From Rhizobium sp. Q54 (GTDB lineage Bacteria > Pseudomonadota > Alphaproteobacteria > SHVZ01): DNA of 63,081 bases. The stretch spans positions 1-63,081 of the forward strand of contig CAMBVS010000018.1 of assembly GCA_945871425.1 (NCBI GenBank), written 5' to 3'. The notes under the pieces were generated by a model, which had not been told where the DNA came from, searched no databases, and saw nothing but the letters and a program-made list of their open reading frames with translations. Positions 1 to 8,456 of this stretch are shown here, one piece after another; positions within the stretch are counted from its first letter, which is position 1, and the number at the start of each line of letters is the position of its first letter. Position numbers and translations under genes: made by a program.

Positions 1-350
1 GGATTTATTGGCACGCCACGAGGCGCCAAGGCCCTTGAGAAAGTCCATGAGAGTCTCCCTGTTCGATCTGTTTCGATTGAACGATCCCGCTGCGTCGGCA
101 CTACGCCGGGTCGCGAGAACGACCGCTGCAGCCGTTGTACCCGGCACGGCCAATCGGCCTCGGCATCGGTCACATGAAATTCTTGTGAAAAAGCGGCAAT
201 TACTCTGCCTGTGCACAGCATAGTAGCTTCAGCCGATAAAATATACCGATTTAAATAATTCGACCGGAAATCAACTGGTTGAGCGGCGAGAAAATCAACG
301 CCGCTGAGATACTTTAGTTTTATTTATCCTGAATCGAAGCCGGCGGCAGC
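1..350. other. Gene-free flank
   Basis: No gene is supported here. The left part is GC-rich; about 225-335 is clearly AT-rich. A 7-bp inverted repeat (AGCGGCG at 282-288, CGCCGCT at 299-305) lies just downstream of the leftward aminotransferase gene and could act as a weak terminator, but it has no T-tract. A 71-codon open frame at 8-223 has no family resemblance and no ribosome binding site. Confidence 0.6.
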
Positions 351-1457
351 CTAGTGCAGAAGCTGGATGCAGGAGTGGATCGCCTGGACCACCCGCCGCG
401 CCTGCTCGTCCGGCAACTCCGGGAACATCGGCAGGCTGAGTATCTCGGAGGCCAGAGCCTCGGTCGCCTTGCAACCGCGAGGGCCGAGGGCGACGCGGCC
501 GGCATAGGCGGGCTGCAGGTGGACCGGCATCGGGTAATGGACGTTGGTGGCGACGCCCATCGCCTTCAGGCGTTGGCGCAGCCCGTCGCGGTGGCGATGG
601 CGGACGACGTACTGGTGATAGACATGCGTGGTGCCGGCGGCGAGCGCCGGCTTGCCGATGTGGCGAAGCTCGGCGTCGTAGATCGCGGCGATCGCCCGGC
701 GTCGCGCGTTGTCGGCCGGGAGATGGCGCAGCTTCACCCGCAGGATCGCCGCGTGCAGCTCATCCAGGCGGGTGTTCATGCCGGTGATGGCGCTGATGTA
801 GCGATCGCGCCAGCCATACTCGCGGATCTCGCGGACGCGCTGGGCGAGCGCCGCATCGTCGGTCGCGACGATGCCGCCGTCGCCGAAGGCGCCGAGGTTC
901 TTGGTCGGGTAGAGCGACCAGCAGGCGATGCGGCCGAAGGCCCCGACCTGGCGATTGCCGAGCATGGCGCCATGCGCCTGGCTGCAATCCTCGATCACCG
1001 GCACCTTGGCGGCATCGCAGAGCTGGACGATGCGGTCGATCGCCGCCGGCTGGCCATAGAGGTGGACCGGAATGACGGCCTTGATCGGCTCGCGCTTCAA
1101 CACTTCGGCCAGCTCGTCGGCGTCCATGGTGTAGCGCTCGGGATCGACGTCGAGCAGCACCGGCACGGCGCCGACCAGCTCGATCGCGGCCACGGTCGCG
1201 ACCGCCGTGTGCGAGACCGTCGCCACCTTGTCGCCGGGGCCGATGCCGAGCGCGCGCAGCGCGATCTCCAGCGCATCGGTACCGTTGGCGACGCCGATGC
1301 CGTGGCCGACGCCGACGAAGCGGGCAAACTCGGCCTCGAAACCCTTCACCTCCTCGCCCAGGATGTACCAGCCGCTGGCCAGAGCCTTGGCGACGGCGGC
1401 GTCGATCTCGGCCTTGTGGGCGAGGTAGCCCGCCTTGGGATCGGCTTGAGGGATCAT
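351..1457 (-). CDS. DegT/DnrJ/EryC1/StrS family aminotransferase
   Basis: PLP-dependent sugar aminotransferase of the DegT family, 368 aa, which is full length. The family transfers an amino group to keto-sugar nucleotides during surface polysaccharide or antibiotic-sugar synthesis. The PLP lysine is K186 in SLYPTKNLGAFGDGG and the PLP-ring aspartate is D157 in VIEDCSQAHGA. The N-terminal half has the usual GVANGTDAL cofactor-phosphate region. Its start overlaps the stop of the upstream epimerase by one base (TGATG), so the two are probably co-translated. Together with the epimerase and the GT-C transferase it suggests synthesis of a modified surface sugar. The substrate cannot be told from sequence. 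Confidence 0.93.
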   Translation of the reverse strand: MIPQADPKAGYLAHKAEIDAAVAKALASGWYILGEEVKGFEAEFARFVGVGHGIGVANGTDALEIALRALGIGPGDKVATVSHTAVATVAAIELVGAVPVLLDVDPERYTMDADELAEVLKREPIKAVIPVHLYGQPAAIDRIVQLCDAAKVPVIEDCSQAHGAMLGNRQVGAFGRIACWSLYPTKNLGAFGDGGIVATDDAALAQRVREIREYGWRDRYISAITGMNTRLDELHAAILRVKLRHLPADNARRRAIAAIYDAELRHIGKPALAAGTTHVYHQYVVRHRHRDGLRQRLKAMGVATNVHYPMPVHLQPAYAGRVALGPRGCKATEALASEILSLPMFPELPDEQARRVVQAIHSCIQLLH

Positions 1458-2449
1458 CAGAGGTATTTGTCCAGGTTCTGGCGATAGTACGCGAGGCAGT
1501 GGCGGAGGCCTTCCTCCAGCTTCACCTTGGCCTCCCAGCCGGTGAGCCCGCGAAAGCGGCTGTCGTCGGCATAGTAGTCGCCGATGTCGATGCGTTTGCG
1601 CTCGGCCGGGAATTCGCGGATCACCATCTCGCCGCCGCCATTGGCTTGGATCAGCGCTTCGGCCAGCGTCTTCAGCGAGACCGGCGGGAATCCGCCGATG
1701 TTGAGGGCCTGGCCGTCGACCTCGGGCGTCCAGGCCGCCCGCAGCAGCGCGTCGACGGCATCGTCGACATAGGTGAAATCGCGGAGCTGCTCGCCGCCCC
1801 AGACCTCGAAGGGTTTGCCTTCGAGGACGAGGCGGAGCCAGACACCGAGGAAAGTCTGGCGCGCATCCTTGATGCGCATGCGCGGCCCGTAGGTGTTGGT
1901 CAGGCGCAGCGCCGTCGCCTTCAGGCCGTAAACGTTGTTATAAAGGATATGGTACCACTCGCCCGCCATCTTGTTGATGCCGTTGACGTCGGCGGGGCGG
2001 AGCAGATGGCGCTCGTCGACCGGCAGATAGTCGGGCTTGCCATAGAGCTGACGGGTCGAGGCGAAGACCACCTTCACCCCTGGATTACGCTTGCGGCAGG
2101 CCTCCAGGAGCGTGAGCTGGGCCCGGCAGTTGATCTCGAGGTCGGCCAGCGGCTCATGCATGGAGTCGAGGTGGCTGGTCTGGCCGGCGAGGTTGAAGAT
2201 CACGTCCTGGCCGGCGACCAGGTGGGACATCGCATGGACATCGCGGATATCGGAGACGTTCACCGTCAGCCGATCGGCGATGCCGGCGACGTTAAAGGGA
2301 TTGCCCCCGTACTCGGGGATCAGGCTGTCGACCAGCGTGACCCGGGCGCCGAAATCGACCAGCCGGTGGGCGAGCGTCGAGCCGATGAAGCCGAGACCGC
2401 CGGTGACGAGGACGGACTTCCCCTCGAACCACGTCGAGCGTGCAACCAT
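1457..2449 (-). CDS. NAD-dependent epimerase/dehydratase (extended SDR)
   Basis: Extended short-chain dehydrogenase of 330 aa acting on nucleotide sugars. The Rossmann motif VTGGLGFIG is at residues 15-23, followed by the FNLAGQTSH region (85-93) and VVFASTRQLYG (127-137). The usual catalytic YxxxK appears as N-G-I-N-K (N156, K160): the lysine is kept but the tyrosine position is Asn, so either another residue supplies the proton or activity differs from the classic enzymes. It lies 10 nt downstream of the glycosyltransferase gene and overlaps the aminotransferase by one base, forming one leftward operon. No strong Shine-Dalgarno is visible before the ATG. Confidence 0.88.
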   Translation of the reverse strand: MVARSTWFEGKSVLVTGGLGFIGSTLAHRLVDFGARVTLVDSLIPEYGGNPFNVAGIADRLTVNVSDIRDVHAMSHLVAGQDVIFNLAGQTSHLDSMHEPLADLEINCRAQLTLLEACRKRNPGVKVVFASTRQLYGKPDYLPVDERHLLRPADVNGINKMAGEWYHILYNNVYGLKATALRLTNTYGPRMRIKDARQTFLGVWLRLVLEGKPFEVWGGEQLRDFTYVDDAVDALLRAAWTPEVDGQALNIGGFPPVSLKTLAEALIQANGGGEMVIREFPAERKRIDIGDYYADDSRFRGLTGWEAKVKLEEGLRHCLAYYRQNLDKYL

Positions 2450-2459
2450 GAAGGGGAGC

Positions 2460-4208
2460 TTACGGGAGAATTAAGGCGCGGAAACGGCGACGTGCGTCGG
2501 CCTGGACCTGGGCCCGTGCCGTGGCCAGCTTGACGTCGCGCCGGTCGATGACCAGCGACATCAGCGCGTCCAGGCGCTCGACCCGGTAGATCTCGCGGCC
2601 GGCGAGCGCGGTGTCGCACTCGCCCTCCGGGGTCTTGATGCCGGCCGGCGCATAGGCGCTCATCGAGATGACGAAGTCCGCCTCCTCGTTCACCGAGGTG
2701 GCCTCGAAATTGGGCGGGAAGTAGTAGCTCGCCGGCGCCTTCGGCCCGCAGATGCGGACCCTGAAGGTGCGGGACTCGAACTCGTCGCCGTAGTCCTCGC
2801 GCAGCTTCTCGACCAAGCCGTGGACGGCCTCGGCATAGGAGTTGCCCCAGTAGTCGAGCTTGAACAGACCCTCGGCACCCTCGGTGCCGCCGATCAGGGC
2901 ATTGTAATAGACGTACTCGTTCGGGTGCAGGCGGGCGAGCACGGTCGCATGATAGGCGCCATAGAGGGCGAGGCTGGCGAAGGCCGCCGTCCGCCAGGGC
3001 TTTGGCTCGAGCCACTCCAGGAGACGCTGGAAGGCGAAGGCGGCGACCACGCAGATCGGCGGCATGACGAAGAGGAAGTGGCGCATGCCGTCGAACAGGG
3101 TGACCCGAACGGCGATGGCATAGACGATCGGAAATATCGCGGCGAAGCCGAGGAGGAACGCCGGCAACGCTGCCGTCATCCGCTGCAGGCGCTCGTCGCG
3201 GCCGGCGACGAGGCTACGGCCGAAGGCATAAACGGCGAGCGCCAGCGCGGCTGCGAACAGCGCCGCCACCAGCTCCGGCGTCTTCAGCAGCAGGTGCAGC
3301 GGAAGATAGGTCCAGGGCAGCTGGTCGGCCTCGTAGTAGCCGCCGGCGAACAAGGTCTTCCACGGATAGACGTGGTGAGAGAACTCGGTCAGCGCCCGAT
3401 AGGGATTGAGGAACGGGTCCTGCTGCGCCCAGGGCCACCCCAGCAGCATCACCGGGTAGAGGACGGCCAGCGCCGGCAGCGCGATGCGCCAGAGGCCGGT
3501 CCAGCTGCCGGCGAAGAGGGTCTTGAGCGAGCGCTCCGCGAACGCACGGAGGATGACCGCGAGGCCGACGCCGAGCGCGAGGTAGCCGACGACGATGAAG
3601 CCGCCGACGCGAACGCCGGTCGCAAGCCCGGCGGCGAGGCCGAACAGCAGCACGTCGCGAAGCGGCGGCCGCGGCATTCCCTGGACGACGCGGACGGCAT
3701 AATAGGTCGCCCACGCCATGCCGGCAGCGAACGGCACGTCCTTCGGGTTGTTGAAGGAATGGCCGTAGTAAGTCGGCGCCACAACGATGAAGAGCAGCGC
3801 CCAGAAGGCGACCTTGGGCCCGCCGACGGCACGGGCGAGCTTCCAGGTGCCGATCAGGCCGATCAGGCCGACGGTGAAGTTGAGGGCGTGGCGGGTCTCG
3901 TAGAGGCCGAGGGGCGAAACCTTGGCGAGAACGGCCGCGAAGGCGTCGAAGGCGGCGCCGTAGTAGTAGAGGTTCCACCAGCTAAGGGCGCGGAGATCGG
4001 TGAAGCCGGAGGCATAGTAGTCGATGACGAGGCTGCCGTAATAGGCATGCACGTCCTCGTCCCAGGTGACGCCGTAGTCGGTGACGGTCGCCGCCCACAG
4101 GAGCGTGATCGCCGCCAGGAGCATCATCGACCAGCGGTCGGGGTCGAGCGCCCGCAGAGAGTGCAAGAACTCCTCTCCCCACGCCACTAGACGTTTTTTC
4201 TCGCCCAC
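2460..4208 (-). CDS. GT-C fold membrane glycosyltransferase (GT39/ArnT-like)
   Basis: Polytopic protein of 582 aa with about ten hydrophobic segments. An early acidic motif (TDYGVTWDEDVH, near residues 43-54) sits in the first extracytoplasmic loop, the hallmark of GT-C enzymes that use lipid-linked sugars. HSFNNPKDVPFAAG and FDGMRHFLFVMPP are further family-like stretches. A soluble C-terminal region of about 120 residues follows the last helices. The start is GTG with AGGGTCAGG just upstream. It is the first gene of the leftward operon with the epimerase and aminotransferase, and a consensus-like promoter lies about 45 bp upstream. Donor and acceptor are unknown. Confidence 0.82.
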   Translation of the reverse strand: MGEKKRLVAWGEEFLHSLRALDPDRWSMMLLAAITLLWAATVTDYGVTWDEDVHAYYGSLVIDYYASGFTDLRALSWWNLYYYGAAFDAFAAVLAKVSPLGLYETRHALNFTVGLIGLIGTWKLARAVGGPKVAFWALLFIVVAPTYYGHSFNNPKDVPFAAGMAWATYYAVRVVQGMPRPPLRDVLLFGLAAGLATGVRVGGFIVVGYLALGVGLAVILRAFAERSLKTLFAGSWTGLWRIALPALAVLYPVMLLGWPWAQQDPFLNPYRALTEFSHHVYPWKTLFAGGYYEADQLPWTYLPLHLLLKTPELVAALFAAALALAVYAFGRSLVAGRDERLQRMTAALPAFLLGFAAIFPIVYAIAVRVTLFDGMRHFLFVMPPICVVAAFAFQRLLEWLEPKPWRTAAFASLALYGAYHATVLARLHPNEYVYYNALIGGTEGAEGLFKLDYWGNSYAEAVHGLVEKLREDYGDEFESRTFRVRICGPKAPASYYFPPNFEATSVNEEADFVISMSAYAPAGIKTPEGECDTALAGREIYRVERLDALMSLVIDRRDVKLATARAQVQADARRRFRALILP

Positions 4209-4251
4209 CCTGACCCTGCCAAAAAATCGCCCGGATCGAGCCTTGGCGACG

Positions 4252-4279
4252 GTTTTACCCGCGAAAGGTAAAATGTCAA
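4252..4279 (-). promoter_or_regulatory. Promoter with palindromic operator before the GT-C operon
   Basis: On the minus strand a perfect -35 (TTGACA, 4274-4279) is followed after 16 bp by TAAAAC (4252-4257). A perfect 7-bp inverted repeat, TTTTACC-N7-GGTAAAA (4253-4273), fills the spacer and overlaps the -10, the usual place for a repressor site. The predicted leader before the GTG at 4208 is about 37-40 nt. Confidence 0.55.
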
Positions 4280-4313
4280 TTAATCCCAGCCAAACAGAGG
4301 CGGGATCGTGTCA

Positions 4314-5678
4314 TCACGGTGACGGGTGGGAAATCCGGTGCAACTGGTTGACCGCCGGGCGCTCGATCACGCGGGAGGCGCCGTCCGGCCAGACGATGCT
4401 GACGCGGTCGACCTGGCGGAACGGGCCAAGGCCGAAATGGGCAACCGGCTCCATCTGGCAGAGGTATCCCGAGCCCGCGTCGATCGATCGGACCTGGCGG
4501 GCGCCGCCGATGTCGAGGACGACCGTGGCCCCCCGCGCCGGGGCCCCGAAGCGGGTCAGCGGCAGCACCCGGAGGAAATTGGGCTGCGGGTTCATCGGTC
4601 GGAAGAGGCCGAGGCGCTGGGCTCCTGACTCGCCGCGGGCAATCAGGAGCTCGAGGCAGCCGTCGCCGTCGAAGTCGCCGACGGCGGCCCCGGTGCCGAG
4701 CCCGCGCGGATCCTCGGCGGCGCCCAAGGGCACCTGGACCCAGCCTCCGTCCAGCGGCTTGAACAGGCGGTTGGGCTGGCCGATGTTGTTGAAGAAGACC
4801 TCGACGACGCCGTCATTGTCGAAATCGGCGGCGATCACCGTGCGGATCCGCGACGGAGCGGCCAACGACGGCGGGGCCGCCTCGCGGAAGCGGCCGGGGC
4901 CGTCGCGGAGGAAGAGCCGGTGCGGCCCCTCCCAGTTGCCGTAGACGAGATCCAGCCCTCCGTCGCCGTCGAGATCGGCCAGCGCCAGGCCGCGGCCGTG
5001 CTCGTCCGCGTCGGCGATGCCAGCTTCGCGCGCCACGTCGCGGAAGGTGCCGTCGCCCTGGTTGGCGAAGAGGAAGTTGGGCCCGTGCTCGTTGACGGCG
5101 ACGATGTCGGAGCGCTGGGTCACCAGCGCCCCGACGGCGAGGCCCCGGCCGCCGGTGGTCACGGCGATCCCCGCCGCCTCGGCCGCATCGACCAGCCGGC
5201 CCTGGGTCAGCTCGTAGAGCCGGAACGGCCCGCCATAATTGGCGACGACGAAGCCATAGCGCCCGGTCCCCAGGCGGTCGATCACCGCGACCGAGCGTCC
5301 CGCCACCTGGTTCGCAACCGCCTGGTGGTCGGGTACCTGGAAGAGATCGAGCCAATGCTGGTCGAAGCGGGCGAAGAGCCGGTCGCCGAGTTCCTTCGGC
5401 CCGGCGAAGGTGTCGGCGTTGAGGAAGTAGATCTCCTCCTGCCCGTCGCCGTCGATATCGCCGGCGGCGACCCCGATCGCCTGGCGGTCGGGATCGGCGA
5501 GCGTGCGGTCGGTCACGTCCTCGAAGCCGCGGCCGGTCCACTTAAGCACCTGGTTGGGGCCGGAATATCCGGCGATCACCGCCTCGAAGGCGCCGTCGCC
5601 GTCGACATCGGTGACCGCGATGCCGTAGCGAAGCGCCGGAGGATTGTCGAAGAGCTCGGCCGAGGCGTCCTTGAACAT
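4314..5678 (-). CDS. FG-GAP/VCBS repeat protein with ASPIC/UnbV C-terminal domain
   Basis: A 454-aa seven-bladed propeller-type protein of the CRTAC1 class. At least five calcium-loop repeats of form DxDxDGxxE are visible: DVDGDGAFE, DIDGDGQEE, DLDGDGGLD, DFDNDGVVE and DFDGDGCLE. The last ~90 residues (RGATVVLDIG ... HFGLGPF ... VSIVWPDG) match the ASPIC/UnbV module. No signal peptide is seen at the chosen ATG, odd for a family that is usually exported, so either export is atypical or a start outside this frame is missed. Function in bacteria is poorly defined. It lies 105 bp upstream of the GT-C gene in the same direction. Confidence 0.85.
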   Translation of the reverse strand: MFKDASAELFDNPPALRYGIAVTDVDGDGAFEAVIAGYSGPNQVLKWTGRGFEDVTDRTLADPDRQAIGVAAGDIDGDGQEEIYFLNADTFAGPKELGDRLFARFDQHWLDLFQVPDHQAVANQVAGRSVAVIDRLGTGRYGFVVANYGGPFRLYELTQGRLVDAAEAAGIAVTTGGRGLAVGALVTQRSDIVAVNEHGPNFLFANQGDGTFRDVAREAGIADADEHGRGLALADLDGDGGLDLVYGNWEGPHRLFLRDGPGRFREAAPPSLAAPSRIRTVIAADFDNDGVVEVFFNNIGQPNRLFKPLDGGWVQVPLGAAEDPRGLGTGAAVGDFDGDGCLELLIARGESGAQRLGLFRPMNPQPNFLRVLPLTRFGAPARGATVVLDIGGARQVRSIDAGSGYLCQMEPVAHFGLGPFRQVDRVSIVWPDGASRVIERPAVNQLHRISHPSP

Positions 5679-5752
5679 GCGGGGTCGAGACTAGCAGAGA
5701 ACCCCGCCCAGCCGTCGCGGCCGATCGCGGCGCATCGAGCCCTTCAGCGGCG

Positions 5753-7336
5753 CTACGGCACCGCCTGGCCGGCGAACACCCCCGTGCAGCGCTCGTCGTC
5801 GACGGCGACGGCGCCGTTGACGACCACGTAGGGGATGCCGATCGGGAACTGCTTCGGCTCGTGATAGGTCGCGGTATCGTTCACCGTCGCCTCGTCGAAG
5901 ACCACGAGATCGGCGAAATAGCCCTTTTCGATACGGCCGCGGCCGGTCAGGCCGAAGCGGCGCGCCGGCCGGTCGGTCATCCGGTGCACCATGGCCTCCA
6001 GGCTGAGGGTCCCGACCTCGCGGCGAAGCCGGCCTAGAAAGCGCGGGAAGGCGCCGAAGCAGCGCGGGTGCGGGTGGTTGCCGGCCGGCGTGATGTCGCT
6101 GCAGACCATGTAGTCCGGACGCGCCAGAAGCTGCATGAAGTCGCGGCCGAGCTGCGCCCAGACCGCCTGGTCCTCCGGCGGCTCGCCGAGATAGCCGACT
6201 TTCAGGTTCTGCTCGAGCAGCAGCTCGCAGAGGACCTCGCCGCGCGAGCGCCCCCGCTTCGCCGCGAGATCGCGCAGCCTGGTGCCCTCGAGCTCGGGCG
6301 CATGCGGCATATAGGAGAACACGATGGCCGACAGCCGCGGCTCCTCGCGGGCGTCGATGACGTCGGCGATCTTCCGCCGCTCGGCCGGATCCTTGAGCCG
6401 GCGTAGGATCTCCTGCGGCCCGCCCTCCTGCGCGTCGTCGGGAAGGTAGGAGATCGCGATCGAGCTTCCGGTCGGATAGGGATAGATGTCGAAGGTGATG
6501 TCGTGCTCGGGCGTGCGGGCGGCCTCGATCGGCGCCATGATCGTGTCGATGCGGCCGGCGGTCTCAGGCGCGGTCCGGTAGTGCGCGAAGTGCAGCTTGG
6601 CGCCGCTCCGGCGCGCCGCTTCCATGCCTTCGCTGACGCCGTGCTTGCCGAAGGCGCGGCTCGCGATCTGAAGCGAGCGGGGCTCGCACATGTAGACCTT
6701 CCCGGCCTCGCGCACCGCAGTGCAGAGCTCGGCGATCTCGTCGGTATCGCCCCAGGGGCCGGGGTAGTAGCGGCCGCCGGTGGTAAAGCCGATGGCGCCC
6801 TGCTCGAGGCCGTCGCGGACCATCCGCTTCGCCATCTCGAGCGCGTCGCCGCGTAGCGGCGCGTCATGGAATCCGAGCGCCTGCAGACGGATGGTGGCGT
6901 GCGGCACGAAGTAGGCCGTATTGACCGCCACCTTCCGGTGATAGTGGCTGCGGAAGGCGGTGACGCTCCGCATGTCGAGATCCTCCGGAGGATCTCCGAG
7001 CAGCCCGCCCAGCCAATGGCGATAGGTCTTGAAGTTGTAGCTGGAGAGCGGCGCGTACGACATGCCGTCGATGCCCAGGAACTCGGTGGTGATGCCCTGG
7101 CGGATGCCGTTGGCGTGCTGGGGGTCGACCAGCAGCGCGCCTTCCGAATGGGTGTGCGTATCGATGAAACCGGGAGAGACGACCTTGCCCGTTGCATCGA
7201 TGCACCGCTTCGCCTCGGAGCGCGACAGATCGCCGATCGCCTGGATGACTTCGCCGGATACACCGACATCGCCGCGATAGCCCGCGCGGCCGGTGCCGTC
7301 GACGATCGTGCCGCCGGCGATGACGAGATCGAACAT
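5753..7336 (-). CDS. N-acyl-D-amino-acid deacylase (D-aminoacylase), amidohydrolase family
   Basis: Hydrolyses N-acyl-D-amino acids to the D-amino acid. 527 aa from the ATG at 7336, which has AAGGAG seven bases upstream; a longer open frame running up to 7672 is rejected because it crosses the next gene. Metal-binding GFIDTHTHSEG is near residue 62, the QGITTEFLGIDGMS stretch follows, HFAHYRT gives a further metal ligand region, and CSDITPAGNHPHPRCFGAFPRFLG is the typical C-terminal family motif. It ends with the composite beta-barrel typical of amidohydrolases. It is downstream of the alkylguanine transferase gene with a 70-bp gap. The exact acyl-amino acid substrate is open. Confidence 0.9.
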   Translation of the reverse strand: MFDLVIAGGTIVDGTGRAGYRGDVGVSGEVIQAIGDLSRSEAKRCIDATGKVVSPGFIDTHTHSEGALLVDPQHANGIRQGITTEFLGIDGMSYAPLSSYNFKTYRHWLGGLLGDPPEDLDMRSVTAFRSHYHRKVAVNTAYFVPHATIRLQALGFHDAPLRGDALEMAKRMVRDGLEQGAIGFTTGGRYYPGPWGDTDEIAELCTAVREAGKVYMCEPRSLQIASRAFGKHGVSEGMEAARRSGAKLHFAHYRTAPETAGRIDTIMAPIEAARTPEHDITFDIYPYPTGSSIAISYLPDDAQEGGPQEILRRLKDPAERRKIADVIDAREEPRLSAIVFSYMPHAPELEGTRLRDLAAKRGRSRGEVLCELLLEQNLKVGYLGEPPEDQAVWAQLGRDFMQLLARPDYMVCSDITPAGNHPHPRCFGAFPRFLGRLRREVGTLSLEAMVHRMTDRPARRFGLTGRGRIEKGYFADLVVFDEATVNDTATYHEPKQFPIGIPYVVVNGAVAVDDERCTGVFAGQAVP

Positions 7337-7406
7337 CCCCAACTCCTTCGCTTTCAAACCTGAATCGACCTGCCCACAAGCCGAGCCGGTCGCCAAGTCG
7401 CGCGCC

Positions 7407-7988
7407 TCATCGCATCTGCTGCCGTTTGAGCCCCGGAGCAGCAACGGGAAGGCTATCGAACAGCATCGGCTCGTCGCTGGTCCTGGCGCCCTCGATCGCG
7501 AGGATGCGCATCTTGGTGGCGACGCCGCCCCTCGCCGAGAAGCCGCCGGTCCTGCCGCCGGCGGCGAGCACGCGATGGCAGGGGACGACGATCGGGAACG
7601 GATTCCTGCCGAGCGCCTGGCCGACGTCGCGGGCGAGAGCCTTGTCGCCGAGCCGGGTCGCGATCTCGCCATAGGTCAGCGTCGCCCCCGGCGGGATGCT
7701 GCGCGCTACCTCGTAGACGCGGCGCTCGAAGTCGGGCACGCCCTCCATGTTCAGAGAGACGTCGGCGAGGTCGATCTTCTCGCCGGCCATCAGCGCACGG
7801 ATGCGCTCGATCACCGGCAGGATCTCCGGTGGCGGCGAGGCCTCCATTGCATCGGGATGGCGCTTGCGGACGCGCGCGCGGGTCGCGTCCTCGCGCGCCT
7901 CCGGAAGCTGGAAGCCGACGATGCCCCGCTCGCCCCAGGCAACGATGCAGGCGCCGATCGCCGTGTCGAAGAGGGTGAACTTCGTCAT
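7407..7988 (-). CDS. Methylated-DNA--[protein]-cysteine S-methyltransferase
   Basis: Suicide DNA repair protein that moves alkyl groups from O6-alkylguanine or O4-alkylthymine to its own cysteine. 193 aa from the ATG at 7988. The active site IVVPCHRV places the acceptor at C137. The helix-turn-helix region (IPPGATLTYGEIATRLG) contains the conserved tyrosine and minor-groove contacts. The start overlaps the stop of the upstream NTF2-like gene by four bases (ATGA), so the two are translationally coupled. Length and layout fit the Ogt type without an Ada regulatory domain. Confidence 0.94.
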   Translation of the reverse strand: MTKFTLFDTAIGACIVAWGERGIVGFQLPEAREDATRARVRKRHPDAMEASPPPEILPVIERIRALMAGEKIDLADVSLNMEGVPDFERRVYEVARSIPPGATLTYGEIATRLGDKALARDVGQALGRNPFPIVVPCHRVLAAGGRTGGFSARGGVATKMRILAIEGARTSDEPMLFDSLPVAAPGLKRQQMR

Positions 7989-8377
7989 CGTGTCCCGCCC
8001 AGCGCAATGTAGAGCTCGGACTCGATGACCCATCGGGCCTGAGCCTTCTTCCACACCGCCAGATATTGCCCCGTCTTCGTCGTCTCGCCAGAGGCCTGGC
8101 GCCAGGAGCCCGTCCAGGTCCCGGTCTCCGCCGCCCGTTTACCATCCTGGTCGATCGCGACCGTCACCGTCTTCCTGACATATGCGACGAAATCCGGATC
8201 GCCGAACTGCGCCTCGAAGAGCCTGACCGTCGCATCGACGCCGACGACGAGCGTCCCGTCGCCGCGGATCAGCTTGACCTCGGGATCGAAGAACGGCCTG
8301 AGGGCCTCGGCCTGATGCTGGGCGATCAGGTCATTGGTCCGTTGCCGTCGATCGCGGATCGCAGCTTCATCCGTCAT
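7985..8377 (-). CDS. SnoaL/NTF2-like (DUF4440-type) protein
   Basis: A 130-aa single-domain protein with the cone-shaped NTF2-like pattern: an N-terminal helix (IRDRRQRTNDLIAQHQ), a strand with FFDPEVKLIRGDG, and the C-terminal TGQYLAVWKKAQARWVIESELY sheet. Such proteins may be small ketosteroid-isomerase-like enzymes or ligand-binding subunits. It is the first gene of a two-gene unit with the alkylguanine transferase (ATGA overlap). No catalytic residues can be assigned with confidence. Confidence 0.75.
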   Translation of the reverse strand: MTDEAAIRDRRQRTNDLIAQHQAEALRPFFDPEVKLIRGDGTLVVGVDATVRLFEAQFGDPDFVAYVRKTVTVAIDQDGKRAAETGTWTGSWRQASGETTKTGQYLAVWKKAQARWVIESELYIALGGTR

Positions 8378-8456
8378 GGTTTCAGATCCGGCTCGTTTCG
8401 CTGGGAGTGCGCCGAAGGCCCGGCCACCCTCCTAGCCGACAGAGGGGGACCGCGCC

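Noticed and set aside
8..223. 71-codon frame at the window start
   Set aside because: No ribosome site, no family match, ends in an AT-rich gap.
5753..7672. Extended start of the D-aminoacylase
   Set aside because: The extra N-terminus crosses the alkyltransferase gene and lacks similarity; ATG 7336 has a clear Shine-Dalgarno.
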